The notes: generated from the letters alone by a model not told the origin. Counted from the first letter of the stretch, positions 51,410-64,000 are shown. The stretch: DNA of 64,000 nt from Mimachlamys varia (GCA_947623455.1 OX392535.1:33504688-33568687), one strand, 5' to 3'. Made by a program: numbers and translations.

Positions 51410-53736
51410 ATACAGCGACCAGGGGCTCATTTATCGGATATTTGTCTATATACTCCTAAAGTTTAAAATGAGTCTAAACGCCACAGTTTCAAAACTACCT
51501 TTAATAAATTCTCAGGCAAATGTGTTTCAAAATACGTTATTTTGATTTTGTTCCAAATAATGCGGTCGAATGGTATTAACTGAATAACGTGGTAGCCGCG
51601 TAAATATACATAAGTAGATGGTCATTGTTCATTGCGCACAGATAGATAAATAGTAGGTTTGTATACGTGTATTCTACAGCTAGGAGAAAATGAAAGCACA
51701 GTCCCTCTAAATGTTTATAAAATGAAAACACCGTCAATGTATAAAATAAATGATTCATATATAAGTGAAACTAAATCAATGAATGTAAAATTCCAAACAG
51801 TGTCTTTTCGGGTAACCACGTGTATATATAAAGAATACCAGATTAAATAGTAAAGGATTTTATTTTGATCGTTATTTCACATTATATGTATCACTGTTTA
51901 CATTCGTATAGGTGACGAAACAACATTAATTAATCGATAAATGTAAATTACACACAAAAGCAATCGAATCGACCGCCCATTTAAACACGAGCTTTACCAC
52001 ATATGTACATGAAATGTACTTTATAGTAAATTGGAAATACATCGACCGAATTGAGACTGAAACCCTCCCTGCCCTTACACGACGTTTAATCAGTAGAAAC
52101 CACCACTTTCATTTAAGGTAACACTTGACCCGTAATCGTCGTAATACACATTACCTGGTGTGTTTCCCGAAGTATGCTTACCAGGTAGATTTAATCGCAC
52201 ACCTGTATATCACCCGTACATGCTGTTCTGTGTAACAGGTGAGACAAGTTTTCGTGTGGATTTTGTATGTGTGTTTGGTATCTAAGGATGTATACAACAT
52301 CTCGGATTTTATCTCTGGACTCGTAGCTTTCAAAAAGGTAAGATTGTAAAAAATATCCATGATGTTTGACGTCTAGAGGGCAGCGGGTTATTCATTTTAA
52401 TGGATTTGAAATAAGATGTTATTGTCTCAAGAAATTGTGATAAACGAAATAAAGAGATACATTTTGGAATTCAGTTACTTTCAAATTCATCAGGTTGTTC
52501 ATTTACAGTAAAAAAAAAAAGTTTAAATCTGTCGAAAAAAATCATATGACTCACTTCAGAATACAATTTTAATTCATTTTTCGAGATATATCCGTTTGTA
52601 TGAATCACTCCTGAGTATTTATGCCTTTCGTTCTGCCTTGTCGCCTTATACCTAGATTTCAATATGTTCGTGTCAGATGTAATCATGTTCTTTTTACTAA
52701 GCGAGGCACGTGAACCTGGTGTGATTCACACAAGTTACAGACTTTTCTCGACGTCTTAGCAATCTTACCTTAATTCCATTTGCTCACTTTACGATAGACA
52801 AATATCGGTGTTTGTTCTAGCGTTTAAGTCAATATTGGACGTTTTATCAGAGCCTGTCAATGCTTATCCTTATATATGTAATTTAATAAAGAAGTGTTTC
52901 AACAATTTTTTTATCAGCATAGGACAAATATTTTGTTTCTATACCAATGATGTCTTTAAGACTTAGTATAGCAAACCAATCTGAGAAGAAATTATTTCTT
53001 AAGTAAATGGGAGAACATATTTAACAGGAGAAAATTATTTGTTTGGTGTAGAGTAATAAGATAGGGCAAAGTTATCAGACTCGTAAATAGACATACGTAT
53101 ATAGATCTATATAAACAGCTATAAATCTATAAGATATCATAAAGTGGATTTTCCCCCACATTTCATTACTAAGTATAATATTTCAAGCCACGACTCTATA
53201 AGCAAATATGTATCAAAATATTTTCGTGCAAATATAAAATATCAATGTCAATACATTTATGCTAAACACTGGACCGTTTGTAGAGTACATTATACGTGTA
53301 CCTTGATAACCGTATTAGGGGGTCCGTCTATATGTTGTACTAGAGTCCAGATTTTAAAAATGCATGATTTGCTGACAAAGTCGAGTTTGTTTAGATACTT
53401 TTTTTTTCCTATTACTTTCGCATTAAAATGAAGATTAACAAGACGGATAGTTTGCAAATATCCCCAGGGTAAAACATAAGAGTTTGTTGACATAGATGTT
53501 GAAAACACGTTCACAAAAATTACCGGTCGTTATGATCTGATGCCGATAATCTATGAAACAAGATCTGAATAATTAACAGACCCCCTTTTTATCGCTTTGT
53601 TATACCTGAAGGCCAGTGAAACCATGTTCCATTTTAATATTCCTGGTATACAACAATTAAATGTTGGGGGTGGGGGTCTTGTGACGTTTGAAGCGTATGT
53701 GAATACACAAAGGGTAAAATGGGTAGGAGTTGTCTA
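51410..53736. other. No recognisable gene
   Basis: AT-rich with scattered short frames on both strands; no splice-supported exon or repeat family identified. Confidence 0.4.
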
Positions 53737-53746
53737 CGTTAAAATG

Positions 53747-53805
53747 GCTCATTCCCCGAACACCAACATGTTTTTATAAGCAGAGTTGGTGTTCGGGGAA
53801 GTCCC
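53747..53805. mobile_element. Tiny fold-back with 10-bp direct repeats
   Basis: A perfect 16-bp stem TTCCCCGAACACCAAC (53752-53767) pairs with 53785-53800 around a 17-nt loop. The 59-bp segment is flanked by CGTTAAAATG on both sides (53737-53746 and 53806-53815), which looks like a target duplication. Confidence 0.6.
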
Positions 53806-53815
53806 CGTTAAAATG

Positions 53816-56800
53816 ATGTCGATTTCGCCTACGGTGTGAAGCCTAACTACAAAATAGCATAACAATTGTATTGAAATGACTCGATTCAACTACGTGTTGC
53901 TTGATACTTGGTCATAGATGTGCGAGAGTCTATGAGCCCCCTCATCTCGATTTAGAACGGGCCCACCGTGGCATATCCACGAAACGATATTCCATGTTTA
54001 AAATATGCAAATATTTACTTTATTTTGATGGCTACATGAGTTTATAGGTACTTTACATCGTTTTTGTTTTTGTTTTTTTGCGATGTGGATTTTTTTGCAT
54101 AAAATAGTCATTATAGACCATTTGAACTTTTTTTCGATTTTGGTATCTATGAAACCAAGTCCATATCAAACGAGTCAACCATGAACTTTTCCATGGATAA
54201 ATAGGATATTAAGATTTTAAATTGCGACGAATTTATCTTAATCAAGTAACTGATCTACATACATGTATATACAAATGTATACACAAATGTTTACCCACCT
54301 GTTTCCTTAGTCCGCACTATTTCTTGTATAAAGCCACCTCCAATAAGTTGCGGTTTAGCTATCGAAACCAAAACCTCACTCATAGCTGAGTAAATATAGG
54401 ACGTAAATAATACCAAACTAACCAATCAACCCTTTCATGCAATTATGACTGTATGTCATATGGTTCGGTGTCTGCGTCATTTCTTTACCAGACTTTTAAC
54501 ATGGAATTTTCAAATCTGTCTTGTTTCGATGTTTTTTTGTGTAACAAGAACAATACTTTCATTAAATTTTAAAAATCACATTTAGAAAGAAGATTGAACA
54601 TAATGTTTCGGTGACTACGTTTTCTTAATGTCGGCAATTTTTATTGTTGACAACTGTCGGAGATTCAGTTTAAACCATATTTCTTTGTTTTCGAGGTCAT
54701 ATAAAACATACATGAACATTTACTATATAAAAAAAATCTGTCGCCTAATTTACTGACAGGCGGCGTATCACAAACTTATTTTACAACTACGTAAGCTTAA
54801 AAATTGAATACTCGTATTTTCAAGATGACAATCTTAAAGTTATTCTGAAACACAGCGGTCGGACAACAGCATTAGCTAATCGATAGCAATCAGACACTGA
54901 TATATTCTAGTTTACAATTCACACAGGTATCCACTATTGTCATATAATCCCTTGATTGATGAGGTTTTGCCATTTCTAGACTACATGAGGACATTACTGT
55001 AGATCATGTGTCGGCATTTAATCCTACACGTGACAGAGGAAATACCGAACACGAGATCGAAGCGCATGCTCACTTGTTGACCGGAAGTGAAATATGACTC
55101 AGGGATCTGATGCTAAAAACGAAGACAACGCACAAAATGCCAATAGTTTTAAACATTAAATAAAAAAAAGTTTTAGCATTTCAAATTCATTCACAGTGAT
55201 TTCAATATTTAACGTGAAAATGCAGACACGTCTGCATGCATGTACAATGTACATAGATAGGTCTCCTGTAATATCTGTAGGTCTAACTCAAAAGGTCAGG
55301 ATGGATTTTGCATGAATGTGAAGTAACACTTAAAGAATGAACTATTGGTTATTATTACACTATCTTTATAACATTACTGATATCGTTATACACCTTGTTA
55401 ATCCATGATCGAGGTATTTACCTGTGGTATAGATAGATAAATAGCACCGTAACCAGGGACTAGAGACTCGATCGGTACCCGTCGGTACTTTCCGTACTTG
55501 TACATATATTTTCTGACGGAAAGTGCCGACAGTTCCAGATTGTTTAGCTAAAATGGGATTGGGGTATTTTTGTTTTCATTTCAATTTTTCTATCTCCGTG
55601 CTCGGCAAGAGCCCGAATTTAACACATGGTGAAAATTATGACAGCATCAAAGGTTTTGTTTTTCATAATTTCAAATCAGCGATAAGGAGTCTGTTTAGAG
55701 TAGTATTTACATTGATAAGACGTTGCCATGGATACGACATAAAGAAAATAGCACTTTCATCAATTAAGTTAAAGAGGTGAACGATCTTGATTTGCCCATA
55801 AGGCAAAGACAGGTTTGTAAAGATTAAAAAAAAGATTGTGAAGCATTGACTTCAGATCGTTAAGATATATATAGGGCCTACTGGTAGTCTAGAATTTGTA
55901 CGTGTTCTTCCTATAAGAAATGGTATTAGCATTGAAATTAGAAACTTTGGCAAAGTTAATGACATTTAACATCATACGATGTACGTGATTAGAATGAAAC
56001 CGACATCGTGTAAAATGGGCAATTTCTGTGTATATTGTTAAAATTGGCAACATATCAAAACACCAGAACCTGTTGTTATGTTTGATTTAAATGTAAGAAA
56101 TACACATAAACATGGAAGGGTACGAGTATTGTACATATGCTTACATAATGATGAATGTGATGGCGTGCTGTGGCATACAAATACAGGTGTACGATACCCA
56201 GGTGAGTTACACATGTACAGGCCAGACTACCTGTACATTTAACGTGTTCACCTGAGTTCAAAGTCAAAAATGAAATATCGATGTTATTGGCAAGGAATAA
56301 ATATTTCATATTTCCAACAGCGTAAACGTTGATTACGGTGCCGCAGAATACATAACGCAGTGACTTTCTGAATATTTAAATGTTTGAACCATAAATCTTC
56401 TTTTAAAAGGAGAGAAGTTATACAAAATATATACATGCTGTGTAAAATATATATTGCTGACGTCCTATGCCGAGGTGTGAGTCCGCATCATAATAATGTT
56501 GGGCACTTTTATCAGAAAGAACTGAATTCTCAATGATATACGACTATATCCGTTTTTTACACGGGAACCCTTTGTTCCCGGTCGGCCACGCCCAGTTAGA
56601 TATTTAACGGATCATAAAGAAGGGACAGACCATCGATTGTTTGTAAACGCTACAACCCTTAACTCATAAAATAGTTTATAAAATAAAACCGACATCACTA
56701 TGCCTGACCTTACCAATAATAACACGACATAAATTGCACAATTATAGGGAGGGGATTCATCTGCCGCCACTTTCGATCATACAGTAGCTAGGTCAATTAT

Positions 56801-57155
56801 TTCTCCAAACCTTCCGACCCCTTAATTTATGTTGAAAGTCATTGAGGTAGCTTATTACAAAGAGTGGCATATTTAGTGGGAAAACAATACTTTAATATAT
56901 TGACGATGTAAGGCGTTGCTTTCCTTTTTAGTTTGGTTCATGTCACTGTATGTTACTTTCACACGTTAATAGGACAATACTAATAATAATGAAACCATTT
57001 CATCACAACCTAGTGTATAGGTCGTCTGGAAATGGTTCACAAATAATTACCCGTGGCTATAAGGCCTTAGCAACCAGCCAATATCGTTCTAAACTCCCTG
57101 GCGACAAAATACAACCGGTGCTGCCATTTCGGCGCTTACAGCTAGCTGTATATCT
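53816..57155. other. No recognisable gene; one hairpin at 55481-55530
   Basis: AT-rich sequence. At 55481-55495 GTCGGTACTTTCCGT pairs with 55516-55530 ACGGAAAGTGCCGAC (14 of 15 positions, 20-nt loop). Otherwise only short unassigned frames. Confidence 0.4.
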
Positions 57156-57159
57156 AGCA

Positions 57160-57320
57160 TTCTCCTATATCTAACACTGTCAAACTATGGAGTCATTTGT
57201 AGACTGGAGCAAGTGGAGTAAAGTATCCTGCTCAAAAGATACATAGTGCCGTGATCGTGACTCGAACTCGAAACGCTTGGTCACGAGCCTGGCGTCCTAC
57301 CACTAGACTACCGTGCCTCC
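57160..57320 (-). mobile_element. tRNA-derived SINE-like element
   Basis: On minus: GGAGGCACGGTAGTCTAGTG (A-box), GTTTCGAGTTCGAGTCACG (B-box TTCGAGTC), then CGGCACTATGTATCTTTTGA GCAGGATACTTTACTCC. The T-arm pairs with one mismatch but the acceptor stem does not, so it is not a functional tRNA gene. Left boundary uncertain. Confidence 0.6.
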
Positions 57321-57879
57321 TAAATCGAAATTGTCTTTGCTTTTTGTTGTATTAACATCAATACGGAGACAATGAAAAATCGTATCGGTCGTCCAGGGCA
57401 TATTTTGTGCTTCTTTTCTATTTTGGAATATATTAACAATTTGGAGAAAGTTCCTGGCCGTGACATTTTTATATATCCAAATTATACTGCCAGGTTTTGT
57501 TACATAGCAGTAAAACACCGACAAAAATCTCAATTATTACAAAGTGCACTAGATAGCCGAACTAGGGACTTATAAACACTGAATAAATGACACGATATCT
57601 GAAGTCAGCTGATTAAACTACACGGAACCGGGAGCAAGTCGTCAGAAGTTGTAGAGAAGTGTTTTATAGACTGATATCAATGTTATAAACAACATCTGAA
57701 GACCACAGTGGGTTAACTGTTTTGAGTATCATGAAATTCAGATTGAAACTTGTTGACATAAATAACCTTTTGGATTGTAACTTAATGGTTCAGCTTACGT
57801 CTCGAGCCCTGATCGAGTACTTTAACACGACTGAGGACCGTCTGTAGGCTTTAAGTGATATATACATTTGCAACTATAA

Positions 57880-58185
57880 AACAGCTCCTAAAACAGTCCA
57901 TTGATAGACGATTTTTAACAATTTTGATATCAGTATATAAATGACAATTAACCAAGTATATATAACCACATTGACAACACAAAGAAGGTCCCAAATTAGT
58001 CTGACGTCCTTTCATGTAAAAAGTAACTGATGCAAGTATGTGGCAAGAAAAGAACTCATAAATCAGTTCATTGATGGACGTTTTTTCTTGTTAAAAGTAA
58101 CAGATAACTATAGTACAGTATGTAACCAATGCGACAACGGAAAAGAACCTCCTAAATCAGTCCGTTGACGGACGACCTTCCGACG
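57880..58185. repeat. Degenerate tandem repeat, about 95-105 bp
   Basis: Recurring CTCCTAAAACAGTCCATTGA, CTCATAAATCAGTTCATTGA and CTCCTAAATCAGTCCGTTGA, each followed by (T/C)GGACG(T/A) and later ACAACAC/CGACAACGGAA blocks. Strongly diverged. Confidence 0.45.
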
Positions 58186-58662
58186 GAAGACATTCATGAA
58201 TATGTCAATTAACGAACTGTGAATTGTCTATCTTTTTTATGTATACATGTAAAATAAACTCAGAAGTTTCAAAAAGTGGCCAAATGTAAATTTTGCTCTA
58301 CATGGACGTCAAGGTCATATGTTCTGGTTGGCAAACATATTGACTATGACTGAATATTGACTGAAAGCAGATCAGTGTTTAGGTCGCCTAAACGCAGTTA
58401 TGACACAAAGCTTCAAAGTTGTCGAATCCAGATCTACCAAAGCTTGATTTCAAACCTCCGATAGACCTAGGTCCTAAGCGTTTTATTGAACGAACTGAAG
58501 TGACGGGCGTATTTTGTTCGTTTGTTTACTAAGCTCTCGATGCTTACGCCGATGTTGATTACCCTTTTACGGTAAATATCCTATTTTCTCCACAACCCAG
58601 AACTCTGGACGATATGAAATCCCTCCGATCGATGTTTCACAACTACAAAGCGGTCATCTTTA

Positions 58663-59004
58663 GTGGCAGCTCTTGATGTGGACATTAAATATAAACTGGA
58701 CATGACATCTAACGTGCCTTTATCTGTACTCGGGGTTGCTAGGGACCGATCCCCATTGGTAGTTATGGTGTATGGAATTGGACAAGGGGATTATGGTGGC
58801 GGGAAAGGTCGGCAATGGCCGCTTGGTGTCAGCAGGGTATTGATAGATTGCGTGATATTTTACGTCTTTTCAACAGATAGCATCATATATCACAGATGTC
58901 CAGTAGCGTTCGAGGTATATTTAGCATATTTCAGTGTAATAACAATGAAATTTTACACAAGAAACGGGGCATCACCCGGAGATCGCTTTCTGACAAGGAG
59001 CTAA
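58663..59004 (+). other. Unassigned 113-codon open frame
   Basis: Translates through MVYGIGQGDYGGGKGRQW but has a non-standard or arbitrary start, no domain, no splice sites of note. Probably chance in a mildly GC-richer patch. Confidence 0.15.
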
Positions 59005-59216
59005 ACTATTGATGTAGGTACCAGTAGAAATGAAAAAAAAAGCCGCCCAACATAATACTATATTTATATTGCTATACTATTGCACATTTTCGTAAATAGA
59101 ATTCAAGAAGAGGGATATCGTGTGTGTTATTTTCCAGAAAAGAACAACAACTTTAAAATATTTCATTCGCGTTTGCAAAATCTACCGACATTATCTTTGC
59201 CACAAAACCGAACGCC

Positions 59217-59340
59217 GTTTGAAAGCAAATATCTTATTGGTCTCATATTTTGAAAGCAAATATCTTATTGGTCTAATATTTTGAAAGCAAATATCTTATT
59301 GGTCTAATATTTTGAAAGCAAATATCTGATTGACTAGTAT
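59217..59340. repeat. 31-bp tandem repeat, four copies
   Basis: Unit GAAAGCAAATATCTTATTGG plus TCTAATATTTT, starting at 59221, 59252, 59283 and 59314; the last copy is diverged. Confidence 0.95.
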
Positions 59341-59399
59341 TATGAAATAAGTGACTCTGCAAGCCTGACTTTACAGTACGATCACAGCAAGCTCATATT

Positions 59400-59442
59400 T
59401 ATGCCTCCTTGATCGAAAATAAGAGCGGGCGGGGGAGGCATA
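59400..59442. repeat. Short inverted repeat TATGCCTCC / GGAGGCATA
   Basis: Perfect 9-bp arms, 25-bp spacer with a G-rich segment (GAGCGGGCGGGGG). Possible remnant of transposon ends; nothing further seen. Confidence 0.5.
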
Positions 59443-59574
59443 TTGTTTTTGGTACGTCCCGTCTGTCTCAATTTCTGTTGTTTTTTTATTATGTCTGTCC
59501 TTTGTTAAATTCAAGGACTATATTGTACTGGATCTAGTATGCTGAACCGGTTTACCACATTAGCATTTTGGCCT

Positions 59575-59665
59575 TGTTGCGTGACGTAATATCCGGGCGC
59601 GTTCGATTTAGACTTTCACTCGCGTCGCTCCTGAAACATCTTTAGAACTATCGGATAGTAAGAGA
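59575..59665 (+). promoter_or_regulatory. Candidate promoter / first non-coding exon of the MGCGGSK gene
   Basis: A cluster of nine CpGs within about 60 bp in an otherwise CpG-poor region, with TGACGTAA (CRE-like) and GGGCGCG. A GTAAGA donor-like site follows at about 59658. Position about 0.7 kb before the acceptor at 60371. Purely positional inference. Confidence 0.25.
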
Positions 59666-60372
59666 ATTAAAATATTATTGTGAAGTGTTTGTTGTGTCTA
59701 TATCATTGATACTTGAATTTTTATTGTAAATATTCCCAATCTTACTGATCAATAAATGTCATACGTAAGTGTACACTGCATGTACGTATTTATATTTTAT
59801 GACCCCTGAACTCTACACAACCTCATAAAGCAAGGGTCTCAGGGTTTCGCTACCTGTATCATACCATATAAGACATATAAAACCATATCTTACTGGAGTG
59901 TTTTGTCGGGTCACTGGTTTGTCACCTCCCCACCACCGGGACATGAGAAGTTAGCGATTTTTGGACCTACATTTTAATTTGATTTACGTATGTAGTTAAA
60001 TTGGCTTTAGATGTTTCTGGGGCTTAAAAAAATACTGAGAGAGGCATTTAAACCGAAAGTTTGTCTACACATACATGTATAACATTAAAAATTATGTGAA
60101 CACACCAGTTAGAGTTCAAACATGCACGTAGATTTTCCTGTAACAAATTATCAGGTCCCTGTGCTCCCCACACTTGACTTTAGAGCGGGTGCCCTGTGTA
60201 TACATGTAGTTATCATTGCAATAGCCTTAAAATGCCCGTACAACGTGACACTTTTCGGCTCAGATTTTACCAGATATTTTACCGATGAAAAGATTGTTCC
60301 ACAGTGAATCAAATCGGACTGAAAAAAACCTTAATAAACGGTTCAGAAGTTGTTTTTTCTTTTATTTCCTAG

Positions 60373-61135
60373 GTTACCATGACTCCGTGATACAGTGTGA
60401 TAACATTCTAGGCCACCTAACATTATCCAGTATGGGATGTGGCGGTTCAAAGGACACAGATGAGTCCGCACAGAAAAAAAGGACCACTGGAAACGACCAG
60501 GTAGGTCCCTATATTTTCTTTCTTTTTTTTTAATGATAAATCGAATTCCCATTAATTTTAATCATTAAAAATATGAAAATAAATCATTTTTTTTTAATAT
60601 TCAAGTTATTACATTTCAAAATAGACTGTAACTATTTATCAAAATATTTCTTTTTTTCTAATTCATGGCCATATCGTCAATAAATAAGTTGTGAAAAAAT
60701 GCCATGTCGTATTCTAAATTGATTCTTGAATTAGCCAAAAAGAAAACTTTCGAGATTCGAACCTTTGACCTCCAATGACCATATGTTTACACTAACCAAC
60801 TCAGTTTCCATAACAACAGAAGCTCATTAATTAAGCAAAACAATATTAATTTTTTAAAACTTAATAAAGGGGAGGTTAATTTGTGTACAAAAAATCTGCA
60901 TTGGAACTCTCTAGTCTGTTTAGCTGCAGCGGGGCAAGGAACCTTAAGAACAATACTGTTTACTTAAAAACGAACATTTTGTCATTTTATCTACACAAAT
61001 AAAGGATATGTATTACACAATTTTACGTTATCAACCAAATTACTACAGCCTGCGGAGGACAACGTGTCTATCGACAACCAAAACGTGGAAACCAGTGACG
61101 TAAATCACAATACTGATGACGTCAAGTCAACACGG
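60373..61135 (+). CDS. Probable N-myristoylated protein, 5' exons (MGCGGSK...)
   Basis: Exon 60373-60500 follows a TTTTATTTCCTAG acceptor and contains a leader, then ATG at 60432 opening MGCGGSKDTDESAQKKRTTG (23 codons, ends CCAG/GTAGGT). Next exon 61049-61135 (29 codons, after TACTACAG) encodes PAEDNVSIDNQNVETSD and DVKSTR, ending CGG/GTAAGA. Both introns are phase 0. Gly2-Cys3 with Ser6 and Lys7 fits N-myristoyl plus palmitoyl membrane attachment. The acidic, polar sequence looks disordered. Family not identified. The 5' leader implies an upstream non-coding exon and the frame continues to the right. Confidence 0.6.
60743..60817 (-). repeat. tRNA-like relic in the first coding intron of the MGCGGSK gene
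   Basis: On minus: GTTATGGAAACTGAGTTGGT TAGTGT (A-box-like) and AAGGTTCGAATCTC (B-box with one mismatch), spacing as in a tRNA. Stems are incomplete and no SINE body was recognised. Likely a SINE head remnant. Confidence 0.4.
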
Positions 61136-63581
61136 GTAAGATCAACGGTACATGTGGTCGAGCGCTACCTCGATCACTGGCATGTTTGTCGTTAACGTAA
61201 TCTATACTGTACCCAGAACCTTCTACAAAGCGCATGTAATCATTTCTATGACCCAGATTGGAACATTACCTTGCATATCATAATTACTTTATGTCGACCA
61301 GGAACATATACGTGTCAAAGACTGTACCCTTAAGTTGTTTCCAACAATTTGTACGCTAGCAAATACACCCTGCTACCTGTATGCAAATATAAGACATAAA
61401 AGCGTTGTTGTTGCTGATTTTATTTAATAAATAAATGCAATATTGCAAATATAAAAATAGCCAGCTACGGTAAAATTTCAAAACATCTGCTTTGTTCGGA
61501 TTATTGGTCTCCTTTTTGGACTATAAATGTCGATATATACATGAACAGGTAAATTGACAATAAATAATCAGGACACTTTTCTTTGAAGTGGTTATCAAAC
61601 AAACATATTAATTCTATTTTAGGACAAAAAAGACAGTTTGATACACCTTGTTATTTAATGAACGAGTGTCGCTAACATTGAGCCTCCAAGCTGACTCAGT
61701 CACTCTATAAATATAGCAGTGAAAATTGAAACTGCAGTACAGAACATACAAAATTGCATTTAAACGTAAACAACCCCTATTGCAACATAATATAGCTAAT
61801 GAAAACATGTAAAACATGTTTTTCTTCATTTGTCCGTTAACTGTCAGCAAACAGTTAAAGCATTTTCATTTTTGGCAGCAAAATGTTTACAATTAAGTAA
61901 GCCATTATACCTTTGTGTCTATCGAACTTTAAGTCTTATGATCAAAATCATTTTTATGTACAAACGTGCCATGTGTCTCGAGAATTTAAACCACAGAAAA
62001 AAATAACAGGTTATTGATTATACCGCTTCTCTTAACAAACATTTGTTAGTTTGTCTTTTTATTCAAGGCTTACTGAAGCCATTTTCTTGTTAGAGTATTG
62101 TTAAAATGATTTAATTTTGGATACCGAAATATCTCATTTGATAAAGAGATTATTTTACTGATATATATCAGGGTTTTTTCATAAGCTTAACTAACGTTTG
62201 GATGATGTTTTGTTTTGATCGATGGATGATCAAATAAATTCAGTAACAATAACATTCTGATTTGAAAATATAGCATTTTAAGAAAAGCTGTTAGGTCACA
62301 CAATTTGATAGAGCGCAAAGAAAACATATGTCATATAAAAAAAGACATACAACATAACTGCATGAACCCTTCCCCCTCCCCTTGACCACTACCTTTTTAC
62401 CTCTCCATTCCTAAATCCCGATGTCATTCTTTCGTCTGTTCCTACCTAATATGCAAATGGTTCTTCCATCAGCTCCATATACATATATAGCTTCGATTTG
62501 TCAGTGTTATTTTCGCACTCAAAAGATTTTGAAGTGTTCTTTTACGATTTTAATATTTTCGAGCATAAAACATTGCTTTCAATTCGTGTAGTTATGCTAA
62601 ATTACTGAATGTTTCAATTACAGTACATGAATTACATAAACCGCGAAAATAACACTGATGCTAAAATGACTGTTTATACAGTTCTACTGTTGCATACCTC
62701 TAACCTGGTGAAGAAACCCCATTCCATTCTCATGCACGAATCTCTTGTCTGTATGGTTGCACATGTATGCGTGGTTGATGGTATTTGAGCGGGGTAGTTG
62801 GTGGTTTTTGAGCGTGGTAGAAAGCACGGACATGGTGTAGGACTTTTCATGGTAATGGAATTTCATCTAAAATAAATAGTCATGCACAAGCGTTAATCGT
62901 ATCTTGCACCCTGTGTGGAAACAATCTGTTTAACGGGGCTCATGTCACCTTGTATGTCAAGTATGTCATCCGACGAAAGAGTTACGCCATTTGACCTTGA
63001 AGCTCTGACCTTGATAGTGCCACTGTTCTGCTTGAGTCTTTAACTGTCAATTAGAATGTGTACGAAAACAACAATTACCAAGTCAATATGTCATTTCATC
63101 TGGCACTTTCACGTGACAAAGACTTGACTTCCACATACATCGATCACAAACGAGTAACCAATAGGAATGCGCTGGAAATCTGAAAGTTCATAAATTCCTG
63201 TTTTGATATATGGAATATTGCTGCTGAAATTGTCATGTCATTCGAATCATATCTAGAACATTTTAGGCGTGGAGTTAATTCAATATGATGGCATGTTGTC
63301 GTGTTGTCCAAGGTTTTCCATGCGAAGTTCGGTTACAGCTGTTTATGTCTAGAATATGAATGCTCCCGAGACATAAATCATTCGGAATCCTCGGAATGCT
63401 TCATTGGTTGTTATGAGAGAGACAACCCGGTTTCTATTTGAACAGTTGTGTCATAAAGAATGCATGCGATTGCTTTTATTTATAACTAACTGTTGCAGAG
63501 ATGTATTTCACATACTCTTTTACAAATTCAAAGATATCAAACACAATATATCATAGACATTATATTGAAGTTATATAGCAG
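61136..63581 (+). other. Intron of the MGCGGSK gene; one possible alternative terminal exon
   Basis: AT-rich. At 61623-61658 an acceptor TTCTATTTTAG is followed in phase 0 by DKKDSLIHLVI and a stop, which could end a short isoform. Otherwise no feature seen. Confidence 0.3.
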
Positions 63582-63602
63582 ATCACCGTCGACGAGAAGA
63601 AC
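63582..63602 (+). CDS. Candidate 21-nt microexon of the MGCGGSK gene
   Basis: TATATAGCAG / ATCACCGTCGACGAGAAGAAC / GTGAGT gives ITVDEKN in phase 0-0, compatible with the upstream exons. The short island uses GC-rich codons in AT-rich DNA. No further exon lies before the window end. Confidence 0.4.
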
Positions 63603-64000
63603 GTGAGTTATGAATTAATATGCAGTAATTCCTATATAATATTCCTAACTATAATAGTTGAAATGAATATTTCATAAAGATATTCGTGATACAATAATTA
63701 TTGTATTGACAACATGTCTGTGTGACAGACTCTATAAGAGGTTTTTATTACACAATACTGATTACACTATCGGAAGCTACCCAGACGTGTGTGGTGTCTC
63801 AACACACAATACAGGTGTTGCTCTACTCTTGCACGCAACTGTGTTAGAAACTAGACGCATATTGTAGTATACGGAAGCTCAATGGCACCAGAATAAAAAA
63901 AAATAAACAAATCGTGTATCGCATTCTTTTCTGAATTAAGATGTTTTGTTTTAACATTGAGATGGAACGGCATCGTTTAGGTATGTATAATAAGAAAAAC
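63603..64000. other. No recognisable feature
   Basis: AT-rich sequence to the window edge; presumably intron if the microexon is real. Confidence 0.4.

Noticed and set aside
55481..55530. Hairpin as a transcription terminator or miRNA precursor
   Set aside because: The stem is only 15 bp, with no T-run and no conservation evidence, so it is kept only as a structural note.
57240..57320. Functional tRNA gene on minus strand
   Set aside because: A- and B-boxes are present but the acceptor stem does not pair and SINE-like sequence follows, so it is a SINE head.

Overview
The window is eukaryotic nuclear DNA: AT-rich, with phased GT-AG introns, spliced genes, and dense tandem and dispersed repeats. 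The repeat types (tRNA-derived SINEs with a GTTTCCTCC-type centre, hammerhead-ribozyme elements, many TIR miniature transposons) and a large MAM-domain receptor suggest a lophotrochozoan, most likely a bivalve mollusc. The species call is inference; no rRNA, mitochondrial or species-diagnostic sequence is present.

Genes. The clear gene is a plus-strand, 15-exon gene at 19956-33203. It encodes a predicted 1002-residue type I membrane protein: signal peptide, four MAM domains, a Ser/Thr-rich stalk, one transmembrane helix and a 50-residue cytoplasmic tail. Each MAM domain is built from three exons with the same intron-phase pattern (1-1, 1-0, 0-1), as expected for a module spread by exon duplication. 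A TATA-like box lies about 60 bp upstream of the ATG. A second plus-strand gene starts near 60373, encodes a protein beginning MGCGGSK (probable N-myristoylation), and runs towards or past the right edge. Other open frames are short and unassigned.

Layout. 1-2340: a 37-bp minisatellite, a fold-back and a 50-bp array. 3285-7550: a 33-bp array and a Mutator-like element with captured gene starts, lying between arms of a long inverted repeat. 8-18 kb: dispersed repeats, SINEs and two well-preserved hammerhead ribozymes. 18.7-33.2 kb: the MAM gene, with a roughly 30-copy array in intron 1 and ribozyme-element relics in introns 7, 9 and 13. 34-45 kb: MITEs, a SINE nested in a ribozyme element, and a dead Tc1/mariner fragment. 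45.3-47.3 kb: a 61-bp array with higher-order structure, interrupted by a SINE. 47-60 kb: further repeats and mostly featureless DNA. 60-64 kb: the MGCGGSK gene.

The most interesting signal is a dispersed family, seen in at least nine places on both strands, whose conserved heart folds as a type I hammerhead self-cleaving ribozyme with a palindromic stem III. This architecture is known from Penelope-like elements and retrozymes. Two copies keep every core nucleotide and all paired stems; the others show graded decay, and one has a SINE inserted into stem II.
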